64,000 nucleotides of DNA from Martinezella rhizogenes (GCF_007002745.1 NZ_SGNY01000003.1:1-64000), one strand, 5' to 3'. Shown: positions 8,701 through 20,484, counted from the stretch's first letter. The notes: a model not told the origin generated them from the sequence alone. Program-made: numbers and translations.

Positions 8701-8713
<13 letters not shown>
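8315..8713 (+). CDS. nrdI: flavodoxin-like protein NrdI
   Basis: A 132-residue flavodoxin that carries FMN and delivers oxidant to build the dimanganese-tyrosyl cofactor of NrdF. The phosphate-binding loop [12 protein letters not shown] is at the N-terminus. [17 protein letters not shown] and [18 protein letters not shown] form the flavin pocket. ATG 8315 is used; a GTG one codon earlier (8312) would add one residue. It lies 12 nt after nrdH, and its end overlaps the nrdE start. Confidence 0.94.
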
Positions 8714-11878
<3,165 letters not shown>

Positions 11879-11894
11879 GACCGGAGAACGGTAA

Positions 11895-11920
11895 GAACCC
11901 GCAGAAACTACTGCGGGTTC
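11895..11920. terminator. hairpin between nrdF and the convergent hydrolase
   Basis: GAACCCGCAG / CTGCGGGTTC is a perfect 10-bp inverted repeat with a 6-nt loop. It overlaps the last codons and stop of the minus-strand hydrolase gene. It probably closes both converging transcripts. No clear U-tract is present, so the terminator role is inferred. Confidence 0.5.
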
Positions 11921-13011
11921 ACCACCTGGCTCGCAAGGCGGAAGGGGCTGGAGACGGTCGCGCCGATCGCATCGAAAACGAAGGCACCCGCACTGTTGAT
12001 GTCGCCCCCGCGTCTGCTGGATTCCAGCTGCGGTACCATCGAGGCCAGCGCCGCATAGCGGTCATGGTTGAGCGGATCGGAAGCCTCGAGTTTGGAAATG
12101 TCGATGAACTGCACGCCCTCCTTCAGGGCGGCTTCCTGTACCTGTGGGTCGGTCACGTCAAGTGCGCCGATGCGGGTGACATCCGCGCCCAAAATGGAGG
12201 AAGCCTTAAGGGCGCGGTCGTCCTTGGAAACGAGAACGGTGAGCGGCGGGTTGAGCCGGCCCACCACCTCGATCTGTTTGCGAAACACATCGGCATCGAT
12301 GTCAGGTGCTGCCAGCACCACCTGCAGCTTGGCGAGCGCGTCGTTCCTGCCCTGCAAGCGCAATTGGCGCAGCGCCTCCATGACCAGCCAGCCACCCATG
12401 CTGTGGCCAAACACAACAACGCTTTTTCGCGGGGTCTGCCGGGTAAGGTCGATCAGCACACCCGCCAGCGCATCACGCGAGAAGGTCGCCGATTCCTTGT
12501 CGGCCACGTAACCGGTGACGTTGGCCTGCGATGGCCAGGAGAACACCAGCGGCACGCCATCCATCTTGGCATCGGCAGCCATTTGCGCGGCGCGGAACAG
12601 GGCTTCCTGATAGCTGTAATTATAACCATGCACAAAAAGCGCGATCTGCTTGCCGGACCGGGCGACGTCGCCAAGATCGGCATTGAAGCTCGGCTTCGTC
12701 AGCATATCGGCGCGGGTAACGACAAAATCCTTGTTCGGGTCTGGCTTGCCGCTGGCCCACTCGATTTTTCCACTTTTATGAGTGGGAGGAATAGAAATGT
12801 CGAAGCTTGCATAATTCGGCTCCATTGCCCGTTCCGTGCCAAACCCCTTTTTTGCGTCCGTGTTTTTCTCCCGTGTGCTCACCACATAGGCCGTCACGAT
12901 TTTCGTGCCGTGGGTCTTGGTGTTTATGGCCTGCAGCACGTCCGCCCCCGGCCTGCCTGCACAGGATGAAAGAAGACCGAGAGTGAGAAACAGCGTAAAG
13001 ATCAGGCGCAT
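11908..13011 (-). CDS. alpha/beta hydrolase lipoprotein (DUF900-type)
   Basis: A 367-residue protein with a lipoprotein signal: a hydrophobic stretch at residues 3-14 followed by the lipobox LLSSC with Cys17. The body matches the DUF900 alpha/beta-hydrolase family. FVHGYNYSY near residue 127 resembles the oxyanion loop, and GHSMGG at 202-207 holds the nucleophile Ser204. An FSWPSQ segment is also typical. Substrate unknown. It is expected in the periplasm, tethered to a membrane. It converges on nrdF and diverges from recF with a 150-bp gap. The family call is good; the function is not known. Confidence 0.85.
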   Translation of the reverse strand: MRLIFTLFLTLGLLSSCAGRPGADVLQAINTKTHGTKIVTAYVVSTREKNTDAKKGFGTERAMEPNYASFDISIPPTHKSGKIEWASGKPDPNKDFVVTRADMLTKPSFNADLGDVARSGKQIALFVHGYNYSYQEALFRAAQMAADAKMDGVPLVFSWPSQANVTGYVADKESATFSRDALAGVLIDLTRQTPRKSVVVFGHSMGGWLVMEALRQLRLQGRNDALAKLQVVLAAPDIDADVFRKQIEVVGRLNPPLTVLVSKDDRALKASSILGADVTRIGALDVTDPQVQEAALKEGVQFIDISKLEASDPLNHDRYAALASMVPQLESSRRGGDINSAGAFVFDAIGATVSSPFRLASQVVNPQ

Positions 13012-13163
13012 GAATGGGCTACCGATGATAAGGAACGGCTCATAAATAACCGGCCGTCCGAAAAGTTGCTACTGGAGAATGAATTGCCTTGCTGTGACGG
13101 TCTTTCATGCGGATGGGCATTCCCCTTCTTGCCATCCGGCCATGTTCGTTTTAGGCCGTACAG

Positions 13164-14288
13164 ATGACGAACAAGGTGTCGCTTTTACGGCTGAAACTCA
13201 CGGACTTCCGCAACTATGCGGCGGCGTCGCTCACACTTGATGATCGCCATGTTGTGCTGACCGGTGATAATGGCTCAGGCAAGACCAATCTGCTGGAGGC
13301 CGTCTCGTTTCTTTCACCCGGCAGGGGCCTCCGCCGGGCCACCCTGTCCGATGTTACCCGCGTCGGCGCGGACGCCGGGTTCTCGATCTTCGCTGATGTC
13401 GAAGGCATGGATGGCGAAGTTGCCATCGGCACCGGGATTGAAGGTGATGGCGAAGTGGTGTCGCGTCGCCTGCGGCTGAACGGCACATCGGTAAAATCCG
13501 TCGACGAACTGACCGATCATCTGCGCGTGCTGTGGCTGACGCCCGCCATGGACGGCCTTTTTACCGGCTCGTCATCAGACCGTCGACGTTTTCTCGACCG
13601 GTTGGTGCTGTCGCTCGATCCCGCCCATGGCAGGCGGGCAAGCGATTTTGAAAAGGCAATGCGCGGCCGCAATCGCCTCCTGTCGGAAGGCCGTTTTGAT
13701 CCGGTCTGGCTGGACGGCATCGAAAAACAGATGGCCGAACTCGGCATTTCCATGGCGGTTGCCCGTTATGAAATGCTCGGCCTGTTGAAGGCCCTGATTG
13801 AGGGACGGGCCGGCAACGCTGCTTTCCCGTCGGCGGCGCTTGCGCTCTCCGGCTTCATGGACGGCGGGCTTCATCGGCCGGCTGTCGATCTGGAAGATGA
13901 ATATGGTCTGATGCTGCGGGAGGGCCGGTATCGGGACGCGGCGGCAGGCCGCACGCTGGATGGCCCGCACCGGGTTGATCTTTTCGTACGCCATGCGGAA
14001 AAGAACATGGAAGCGGAACGCTGTTCAACCGGAGAGCAGAAGGCATTGCTGGTCGGGCTGGTGCTTGCACATGCGCAGCTGACCGCCAATATGACGGGAC
14101 ATGCGCCCATTCTGCTCCTGGACGAAATTGCTGCGCATCTGGATGAGGGCAGACGTGCCGCCCTGTTTGATCTCATCCATGCGCTGGGCGGCCAGAGTTT
14201 CATGACCGGAACGGATGCGGCCATGTTCTCCGCCCTTGGCGGGCGGGCGCAGTTCTTCAATGTTTCCCACGGGAGCGTCACGGGATGA
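13164..14288 (+). CDS. recF: DNA replication and repair protein RecF
   Basis: A 374-residue SMC-like ATPase that loads RecA at gaps together with RecO and RecR (recR is at 35.2-35.8 kb). Walker A GDNGSGKT is at residues 34-41. The ABC-like signature is STGEQKALL and Walker B is ILLLDEIAAHLD. The N-terminal LRLKLTDFRNY is the classic RecF opening. It is not next to dnaA/dnaN here. The following E1-like gene starts 22 nt after its stop and may be co-transcribed. Confidence 0.96.
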   Translation: MTNKVSLLRLKLTDFRNYAAASLTLDDRHVVLTGDNGSGKTNLLEAVSFLSPGRGLRRATLSDVTRVGADAGFSIFADVEGMDGEVAIGTGIEGDGEVVSRRLRLNGTSVKSVDELTDHLRVLWLTPAMDGLFTGSSSDRRRFLDRLVLSLDPAHGRRASDFEKAMRGRNRLLSEGRFDPVWLDGIEKQMAELGISMAVARYEMLGLLKALIEGRAGNAAFPSAALALSGFMDGGLHRPAVDLEDEYGLMLREGRYRDAAAGRTLDGPHRVDLFVRHAEKNMEAERCSTGEQKALLVGLVLAHAQLTANMTGHAPILLLDEIAAHLDEGRRAALFDLIHALGGQSFMTGTDAAMFSALGGRAQFFNVSHGSVTG

Positions 14289-14310
14289 CCATAGAGAGAT
14301 GGAGGGCGAG

Positions 14311-15078
14311 ATGGACCCGCTGAGCCCGGAAGAGATCGAACGCTACAAGCGCCACATCCTGCTGCCGGAGATCGGTGGTGCCGGCCAGCAGCGGCTGAAA
14401 GCGGCGCGCGTGCTGGTCATCGGCGCGGGGGGTCTCGGCGCGCCCGTCCTTCATTATCTTGCCGCCGCCGGTGTCGGCACGCTCGGCATGATTGACGACG
14501 ATGTCGTTTCCCTGTCCAACCTCCAGCGACAGGTGATTCACGATAGCGGCACGATCGGTGAGCTGAAAACGCAAAGCGCCCGCAAGGCCATCGCCCGTCT
14601 CAATCCACATGTCCGCGCGCTGGTTTATGATGAGCGCTTTTCGCAGGTCTGGGCGCATGACCATCTGCCCTCCTTCGATCTGCTGATCGATGGTTCGGAT
14701 AATTTCGATACGCGTTATGCCGCTGCCGATGCAGCGGAAGCGGCGAAGAGGCCGTTGGTCACCGGCGCCGTCGGCCGTTTCGATGGCTCGGTTACCGTGT
14801 TGAAACCCTATGAAACCAACGCCGACGGCGCTCTTCTGCCGGGCTATCGTGATCTGTTTCCGGAGCCGCCGCCGCAGGGCCTCATTCCCAATTGCGCCGA
14901 AGCCGGCATCGTCGGCGCGCTGACGGGGGTGGTCGGCACCATCATGGCCATGGAGGCGATCAAGCTGATAACAGGTGCCGGTGAGCCCCTGATCGGCCGC
15001 CTGCTTCTTTATGATGCCCTGTCGGCCCGTTTCGAAACCGTTCGTTACAAGCGCCGGCCAGCGGGAAAGAAACCATGA
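14311..15078 (+). CDS. HesA/MoeB/ThiF-family E1-like adenylyltransferase, cysteine-poor
   Basis: A 255-residue sulphur-carrier activating enzyme fold. The Rossmann ATP site VIGAGGLGAP is followed by DDDVVSLSNLQRQ and the adenylation residues of LIDGSDNFDTRY. Canonical MoeB has two CxxC zinc pairs. Here the first is replaced by GYRD in LLPGYRDLFPEPPP, and the C-terminus (RRPAGKKP) lacks the second; only the cysteine of NCAEAGIVG remains. ATG 14311 is chosen for its GGAGG site; ATG 14299 is an alternative. It overlaps the next gene by 4 bp. Partner (MoaD, ThiS or other) unknown. Confidence 0.85.
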   Translation: MDPLSPEEIERYKRHILLPEIGGAGQQRLKAARVLVIGAGGLGAPVLHYLAAAGVGTLGMIDDDVVSLSNLQRQVIHDSGTIGELKTQSARKAIARLNPHVRALVYDERFSQVWAHDHLPSFDLLIDGSDNFDTRYAAADAAEAAKRPLVTGAVGRFDGSVTVLKPYETNADGALLPGYRDLFPEPPPQGLIPNCAEAGIVGALTGVVGTIMAMEAIKLITGAGEPLIGRLLLYDALSARFETVRYKRRPAGKKP

Positions 15079-15551
15079 TCGAGATCGCAAGGGTGGGGGA
15101 AAAATTCGATCGCTGGCAGGAATTGCTGGCGCTCATCATGGCGTCCTTCGCCTATATGGATGGCGTCATCGATCCGCCGTCGTCGGCCCATCGACTGACG
15201 CTGGAAAATCTTGCCGAGAAGGCGAGGGCGGAGATCGCTTTCGTGGCGCTTGACGGCGATGAGCTGCTGGGCTGCCTGTTTTGCCGGCCGGAGCCGCCGG
15301 CCTGCCTTTATGTCGGCAAGCTTTGTGTTTCCCCGAAAATGCAGGGAAAGGGCATCGGCAGGATGTTGCTTGAAAGAGCTGAAACACTGGCTGGCGAATT
15401 GGCACTTCCGGCGCTACGCTTGGAAACGCGCATCGAGCTTGGTGCCAATCACGCCAAATTCGCCGCCTGGGGTTTCGTCAGGACCGCTGAAAATGCCCAT
15501 GCCGGTTATGATCGCACAACCTCGATTGAAATGACGAAATTCCTCGGCTGA
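15075..15551 (+). CDS. GNAT-family N-acetyltransferase
   Basis: A 158-residue GCN5-related acetyltransferase. The acetyl-CoA site is visible as LCVSPKMQGKGIGRMLLERAE (motif A with QGKGIG), followed by LRLETRIELGANHAKFAAWGF. Substrate is not predictable. The ATGA overlap with the upstream E1-like gene implies co-translation, though a functional link is only inferred. The downstream gene converges on it 42 nt away. Confidence 0.85.
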   Translation: MIEIARVGEKFDRWQELLALIMASFAYMDGVIDPPSSAHRLTLENLAEKARAEIAFVALDGDELLGCLFCRPEPPACLYVGKLCVSPKMQGKGIGRMLLERAETLAGELALPALRLETRIELGANHAKFAAWGFVRTAENAHAGYDRTTSIEMTKFLG

Positions 15552-15593
15552 GGCCTTTCAATCGTTGCAGCAAAACCGGTATTGTGAAAAGGC

Positions 15594-16283
15594 CTATCGC
15601 AGCAGGCCGGATTGCAGCATTTGCGCGATAAAGACAGCGGAAACTTGGTCGATGCCCGTTTCGGGCTGAACGTCGCCTGATCCGACCCGCCAGACGCGCT
15701 TGTCCGCTCCGCTGACCAGCTGAATTTCCGTCGTGACCTTATGCGTCACCGGTGCTGTCATCGCGGCTTCCGCCATCTGTTTCATAAGGTGCGCAGACGG
15801 CATGCGGCCACCGTCACCGAGGTCATCCGGCTTTGCGCCCGCCTTCAGCTTTTTGAAGGCCGGTTCGGCATCCGGAACGACGCAGTTCATCTTGATCCGC
15901 GCCAGGAAGACACCCGTGGGCAACTGCGCTCCGATGCGTGCTGGTTCAGCCTGGCAGCGCGCGCGCTTCGTGCTTGCCACCCACAATTTTGCAAACTCAG
16001 TCTGCTGTTCGCTTGTGGTCCCATTTGGCGCGTTGGAACTCTTATATTTAAGCTGCCAGGCGACCGGATCGGCAACCAGTTCCATATCGACGTAACGCGG
16101 ACCGCCATCCGCAGAACCCCATTCTTTATCCAGTCGAGCCATGCTGCTGCGGTCAAAATTCAGCCAGGCACGATAATAAAGTTCCGCTGTCTCTTCGGGC
16201 GAGAGTGAAGCGGCTTGGACGGGGCTGCTGCCCAGAACAAGCAAGGCGGAGATGAGCAGCAAAAACTTCGCCGGGATTCCCAT
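15594..16283 (-). CDS. secreted protein of unknown function
   Basis: A 229-residue protein with a clear Sec signal peptide (MGIPAKFLLLISALLVLG) and likely cleavage after VQAA near residue 24. The mature part is about 205 residues with no recognised domain. It is rich in charged residues and has only two cysteines, in RARCQAEPA and KMNCVVPDA, which could form a disulphide. ATG 16283 is used because GGAGGGAAGG precedes it; an ATG at 16298 would place that site inside the gene. Probably periplasmic. I do not recognise the family. Confidence 0.7.
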   Translation of the reverse strand: MGIPAKFLLLISALLVLGSSPVQAASLSPEETAELYYRAWLNFDRSSMARLDKEWGSADGGPRYVDMELVADPVAWQLKYKSSNAPNGTTSEQQTEFAKLWVASTKRARCQAEPARIGAQLPTGVFLARIKMNCVVPDAEPAFKKLKAGAKPDDLGDGGRMPSAHLMKQMAEAAMTAPVTHKVTTEIQLVSGADKRVWRVGSGDVQPETGIDQVSAVFIAQMLQSGLLR

Positions 16284-16330
16284 TGACCTTCCCTCCACGC
16301 GATAATCAGACGAGGATTTCTTTAGCTGAT

Positions 16331-17335
16331 TTAGCTACGCCCCGGAAGCACCCGGTTCGGCGGACGGTGTCCATCGAACAGCGTACGGATGTTGATGATG
16401 ACCTTGTCACCCATTTCGATGCGCCCTTCGATCGTCGCCGAGCCCATATGGGGAAGCAGGACAACCTTGCCTTCCTTGGCGAGCTTGATGAGCTTGGGGT
16501 TCACTGCAGGCTCATTCTCATAGACATCGAGACCGGCACCGGCGATTTTTCCTTCGCGCAGGCACTGGATCATCGCCGCTTCATCGATGATATCGCCGCG
16601 CGCCGTGTTGACGATGTAGCTGGTCGGCTGCATCAGCGCCAGCCGCCGCGCCGAGATCAGGTGGTAGGTAGCGGGTGTCGAGGGGCAATTGACGGAGACA
16701 ATATCCACGCGCGCCAGCATCTGGTCGAGGCTGTCCCAATAGGTCGCCTCAAGCTCCGTCTCAGTCGCCGGGTTAACGCGTTTGCGGTTGTGATAATGAA
16801 TGGAAAGGCCGAAGGCCTTGGCGCGCCGCGCAACTGCGGTTCCGATGCGACCCATGCCGACAATGCCGATGCGTTTTCCGGAAATGCGCCGCCCCAGCAT
16901 CCAGGTCGGCGACCAGCCCAGCCATTCGTCCGAACCATTGGCAAGCACGCGCGTGCCTTCGATCATGCGGCGCGGCACGGCCAGCACCAGTGCCATGGTG
17001 ATATCGGCGCTGTCTTCGGTCAGCACATTCGGCGTATTGGTAACGGTAATGCCTTGCCTGGCCGCGGCATCAACGTCGACGTGGTCTATGCCGTTGGAAA
17101 AGCTGGCGATAAGCTTCAGCTGCGGTCCGGCCTTCTCGATCATGGCTGCAGTAATGCGGTCGGTGACCGTCGGCACCAGCACATCCACCCGCTGCATGGC
17201 GGCGACAAGCTCCGCCTCGCTGCGCGGCGTATCATCGATGTTCAGTTCGGCATCGAAGAGTTCGCGCATTCTGGTCTCGACGACGTCAGGCAATTTGCGG
17301 GTGATATAGACTGTCGGTCTCTTCTTGTGGGTCAT
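16331..17335 (-). CDS. D-isomer 2-hydroxyacid dehydrogenase (glyoxylate/hydroxypyruvate reductase type)
   Basis: A 334-residue NAD(P)-dependent reductase. The cofactor loop GIVGMGRIG is followed about 17 residues later by HYHNRKRV; the basic NRKR favours NADPH. The catalytic triad of the family is visible: Arg in NTARGDIIDE, Glu in ENEPAVNP, His in LLPHMGSAT. Closest families are glyoxylate reductase and D-glycerate dehydrogenase (GyaR type), which return glyoxylate or hydroxypyruvate to glycolate or glycerate. It is monocistronic and diverges from the SH3 protein gene. Confidence 0.88.
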   Translation of the reverse strand: MTHKKRPTVYITRKLPDVVETRMRELFDAELNIDDTPRSEAELVAAMQRVDVLVPTVTDRITAAMIEKAGPQLKLIASFSNGIDHVDVDAAARQGITVTNTPNVLTEDSADITMALVLAVPRRMIEGTRVLANGSDEWLGWSPTWMLGRRISGKRIGIVGMGRIGTAVARRAKAFGLSIHYHNRKRVNPATETELEATYWDSLDQMLARVDIVSVNCPSTPATYHLISARRLALMQPTSYIVNTARGDIIDEAAMIQCLREGKIAGAGLDVYENEPAVNPKLIKLAKEGKVVLLPHMGSATIEGRIEMGDKVIINIRTLFDGHRPPNRVLPGRS

Positions 17336-17510
17336 CGTTTGCCGCTGCCTTGTTCAGAAGTCATTAACCAGAAAGAGCGATAATTTCTTTCAATCAGGGC
17401 GTTTCTACCAGACCCGCCGGCGAAGACAAACAAAACTCGCCGAGGCTCGAGGCATGTGGAACCGAGCCTCCTTAAAATATCATCCGGTTTGCAGAAGGCG
17501 GGAAACGGAA

Positions 17511-18050
17511 ATGGGCATGCGCAGTGTGGTTTCTATCGTTTGCATTGCATTGTCTCTGGGCCTCCTCGGCGCGGCCACCGAAGCCATGGCGCAGGGTGCC
17601 GCCAAGGGCGCAAGTGGTCTGCCCCTGCCGCGTTTCGTCAGCCTGAAATCCAAGCGTGTTAATATGCGCATTGGCCCCAGCACGGATTATGCCGTGTCGT
17701 GGATGTATCTGAAATCGGGAATGCCTGTCGAAATCATCCAGGAATATGAAAACTGGCGGCGCATCCGCGATGCCGATGGCACGGAAGGCTGGGTCAACCA
17801 GGCGCTGCTGTCCGGCGAGCGCACGGCCGTCGCAGCTCCATGGATGCGTGGCAAGGGCAAGGAAGTTTACGTGAACATGCGTCGCGAAGCGCAGTCGGGT
17901 GCTTCGGTCATCGCCAGGCTGGAGCCGGGCGTCGTCTTCAGGATCGGTGAATGCAACGGCGACTGGTGCCGCGCCGAGGCCGGTCAGGCCTCGGGCTGGG
18001 TATCGCAGGGCGAAATCTGGGGTGCTTATCCCGGTGAGGCCTTTAAATAA
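17511..18050 (+). CDS. exported SH3-domain protein
   Basis: A 179-residue product with a signal peptide (core SVVSIVCIALSLGLLGAA, cleavage near AMAQG). Two bacterial SH3 repeats follow. The first starts at FVSLKSKRVNMRIGPSTDY and the second at KEVYVNMRREAQSGASV; each contains a W-x-R/A-x-G-WV pattern. Such proteins bind cell-wall peptides in the periplasm. ATG 17511 follows GGGAAACGGAA; ATG 17517 is an alternative, while the longer frame from 17325 has no support. The 3' end overlaps the convergent kinase gene by 8 bp. Confidence 0.82.
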   Translation: MGMRSVVSIVCIALSLGLLGAATEAMAQGAAKGASGLPLPRFVSLKSKRVNMRIGPSTDYAVSWMYLKSGMPVEIIQEYENWRRIRDADGTEGWVNQALLSGERTAVAAPWMRGKGKEVYVNMRREAQSGASVIARLEPGVVFRIGECNGDWCRAEAGQASGWVSQGEIWGAYPGEAFK

Positions 18051-19035
18051 GGCCGTGCTTTGCGCCAAGCGCCTTGAGCGATGACATCGGGCGCGGCCCT
18101 ACCTGCTGAATGACGGCCGCGGCCGCAAGGCAGCCGAGCTTGCCGCAATCTTCGAGCGATCGGTCCTGCGTATAACCGAACAGGAAGCCGGCGGCGAAAA
18201 GATCGCCTGCACCCGTCGTGTCGACCACGTCATGCACGGGATAGGCTTCTACCTTCACCCGTTCCGTACCACGCAGGATAACGGCACCTTCTTCGCTCAT
18301 CGTCACCGCCGCGATCTTGCAGTCGGCGGCAATTTTCGTCAGCGCCAGCTCGAAATCATCGGTCTCGTAAAGCGAAAGCGCTTCCTGCTTGTTGGCGAAA
18401 ACAATGTCCACCGTGCCGGAGCGCATCAGGTCGAGAAATTCCTCGCGGTAACGGCCGACGCAGAAACTGTCGGACAGCGTCATGGAAACTTCGCGGCCGT
18501 TTTCATGCGAAATGCGGGCGCATTCGCGAATGGCGTCCTTGGCGCGCGGCGGATCCCAAAGGTAACCTTCGAAATAGGTGACCTTGGTCTGCGCCACGAC
18601 GTCTTCTTCCACGTCCTCCGGCCCGAGATCGACGCAGGCGCCGAGATAGGTGTTCATGGAACGCTCGCCATCTTCGGTCACGAAGATCATCGAACGGGCG
18701 GTGGGCGGAAACGTGCCTTCCGGCTTGGTTTCGAAATAGACGCCCTGCGCACGGATATCGTGCTGGAAGATTTCTCCGAGCTGGTCTTCGGCGACCTTGC
18801 CGAAATAGGCGGCCTTGCCGCCGAAATTCGCCACACCGGCCGCCGTGTTACCCGCGCTGCCGCCGGAGGCTTCTAGAGCCGGCCCCATCAGCGAATAAAG
18901 CAGCTCGGCGCGTTCCGCATCGATGAGGTTCATCGCACCTTTGGTAATGGCATTGTCGTTAAGGAAGCGGTCATCGCAGCGAGAGATGATGTCGACGATG
19001 GCATTGCCGACAGTCAGTACGTCGAATTTCGTCAT
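18043..19035 (-). CDS. PfkB-family carbohydrate/adenosine kinase
   Basis: A 330-residue ribokinase-fold kinase. The N-terminal GNAIVDI and the GGSAGNTAAGVANFGG sugar-binding signature are present. The catalytic motif DTTGAGD at residues 272-278 holds the base Asp278. It is most like the adenosine-kinase branch of rhizobial PfkB proteins, with ATP-dependent phosphorylation of a nucleoside or sugar. The substrate is inferred from overall similarity only. Convergent with, and overlapping by 8 bp, the SH3 protein gene. Confidence 0.88.
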   Translation of the reverse strand: MTKFDVLTVGNAIVDIISRCDDRFLNDNAITKGAMNLIDAERAELLYSLMGPALEASGGSAGNTAAGVANFGGKAAYFGKVAEDQLGEIFQHDIRAQGVYFETKPEGTFPPTARSMIFVTEDGERSMNTYLGACVDLGPEDVEEDVVAQTKVTYFEGYLWDPPRAKDAIRECARISHENGREVSMTLSDSFCVGRYREEFLDLMRSGTVDIVFANKQEALSLYETDDFELALTKIAADCKIAAVTMSEEGAVILRGTERVKVEAYPVHDVVDTTGAGDLFAAGFLFGYTQDRSLEDCGKLGCLAAAAVIQQVGPRPMSSLKALGAKHGLI

Positions 19036-19183
19036 GGGGCCCTATCCGGTTCGCACGAGGCGTGTGCGTATTTTCAAACGGTCTTAAACATTTCTGGCGG
19101 CAAGAAAAGCCCAAAGGGAAAATATGCGGTTCTCCCCTGGAGAGGAAGAAACGCGTCATCTGCCTGTAATGTGGTTAAGCTAT

Positions 19184-19226
19184 TGCTCCTTCCAGAGCAA
19201 AAGGTGTGTGAATGCGTACCGGAATG
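19184..19226. repeat. degenerate RIME-like repeat
   Basis: TTGCTCCTTCCAGAGCAAAA followed by GGTGTGTGAATGCGTACCGGAATGG-like sequence resembles the dispersed palindromic repeats elsewhere in the window but is diverged. It lies directly upstream of the first sRNA paralogue. Confidence 0.45.
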
Positions 19227-19323
19227 GAAGACATGATGGTCTTCTGGCTCAACCGTTATCTCCGCCACGGATGTACTGGCGGCGTATAACGGACATAAAA
19301 GGCGGGGGAAACCCCGCTTTTTC
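19221..19323 (+). ncRNA. candidate small RNA, paralogue A
   Basis: There are three hairpins. SL1 is GAAGAC-ATGATG-GTCTTC (19227-19244). SL2 is CCGCC-ACGGATGTACT-GGCGG (19262-19282). SL3 is an intrinsic terminator GCGGGG...CCCCGC with T5 (19302-19322). The 16-mer CCACGGATGTACTGGC (19265-19280) recurs exactly at 47728-47743, again between a GACATGAT hairpin and a terminator, while the stem sequences differ. Conserved loops with changed stems point to a structured trans-acting sRNA family. The layout recalls the alpha-r8/MmgR (suhB) family of rhizobia, an assignment I cannot verify. The 5' end is uncertain. There is no credible ORF. Confidence 0.68.
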
Positions 19324-19443
19324 TTTGCGCTGACGCCGCGGAATGCGGGGTATGTGGCAGCGAAGACCATTCCCGGTGATGGCGCTTGACCGGTCTGGCT
19401 CCCACGGCATGCGATCCGCAATCGGGCGAAAACAAAGACGCTC

Positions 19444-19478
19444 AGCGTTTTCGCGATTCCATTCCGGCGGAAAACGCT
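19444..19478. repeat. inverted repeat upstream of the AEC transporter
   Basis: AGCGTTTTC (19444-19452) and GAAAACGCT (19470-19478) form a perfect 9-bp inverted repeat around a 17-nt centre rich in ATTCC/GGAAT. It lies 45 bp before the AEC start codon. It may be a relic of the RIME-like repeats or a local hairpin in the leader. Confidence 0.5.
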
Positions 19479-19522
19479 CTAAAGCGGAGTATCTCCCGCA
19501 AAGCCGCGAAAGCTTTCCCTCC

Positions 19523-20467
19523 ATGTCTGCCGTTGCCGCTAACGTCGCTCCGATTTTCATTCTCATCCTGATCGGCTGGCTTACAGTCAAGGCCGGTCTG
19601 TTCCGTGCCGATGCCGGCGAGATTCTCAGCGATTTTGTGTTCAAGATCGCCGTACCGACACTGATCTTTCGCACGCTTGCGGAAGCGAACTTCCACGGTG
19701 CGTCGCCCTTCCGGCTCTGGATTACCTATTTCGCCGGCGTGGCCGTGACCTGGACAATCGGACATATCGTCACCCGTTACGTCTTCAAGCAGGATGTGCG
19801 TATCGCTGTCATTGCCGGGATTTCCTCGGCCTTCGCCAATAATATCTTCATCGGCCTGCCGCTCGTCGGCCGGTCCGTTGGCGATGAGGGGCTGGTGGCG
19901 CTTTCCATTCTGCTGGCCATCCACCTGCCGGTCATGATGATTGCCGGCACGATCCTGATGGAGAACGCCACGCACAAGGCCGTCGGGGGTGAAAAGCGAA
20001 GCATGGCTGCGGTCTTCAAACAGGTCGGTCGCAACCTCGTTACCAATCCGCTGGTGATTGGCCTTGTGATTGGCCTTTCAACCAATGTTTCCGGTGTGAC
20101 GCTGACACCCATCCTCAAAACCGTGGTCGATCAGATTGCTTCAATGGCAGGGCCTGCAGCGCTCATCTCGCTCGGCATGGCGCTGACGAAATACACCATT
20201 CGCGGCAATCTTGGCATAGCCCTTACCATGACGGTGTTCAAACTGCTGCTCTTGCCCGCCTGCGTGTGGGCTATGGGCCACGCTCTTGGCCTTAGCCGGG
20301 AATGGACTGCGGCCCTTGTGCTCACCTCGTCGGTGCCGACGGGGGTGAATGCCTGGCTGATCGCCAATCGCTTTGGTATCGGCCACAGCGTCGCGGCCTC
20401 CACCATCAGCATTTCCACGGCGACCGGCGTTCTTTCCGTGTCGCTGTGGGCATGGCTGCTGAGCTGA
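19523..20467 (+). CDS. AEC-family (auxin efflux carrier type) transporter
   Basis: A 314-residue inner-membrane protein with about ten hydrophobic helices in two five-helix halves. It opens with NVAPIFILILIGWLTVKAG, typical of AEC permeases, and the second half begins near NPLVIGLVIGL. Bacterial members export or take up small carboxylates such as malonate or malate; the substrate here is unknown. ATG 19523 starts directly at the first helix. An upstream frame from 19343 is repeat-derived and unlikely. The ribosome site is weak (GAAAG). Confidence 0.85.
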   Translation: MSAVAANVAPIFILILIGWLTVKAGLFRADAGEILSDFVFKIAVPTLIFRTLAEANFHGASPFRLWITYFAGVAVTWTIGHIVTRYVFKQDVRIAVIAGISSAFANNIFIGLPLVGRSVGDEGLVALSILLAIHLPVMMIAGTILMENATHKAVGGEKRSMAAVFKQVGRNLVTNPLVIGLVIGLSTNVSGVTLTPILKTVVDQIASMAGPAALISLGMALTKYTIRGNLGIALTMTVFKLLLLPACVWAMGHALGLSREWTAALVLTSSVPTGVNAWLIANRFGIGHSVAASTISISTATGVLSVSLWAWLLS

Positions 20468-20484
20468 CCGCCCTGCTGAATTGA

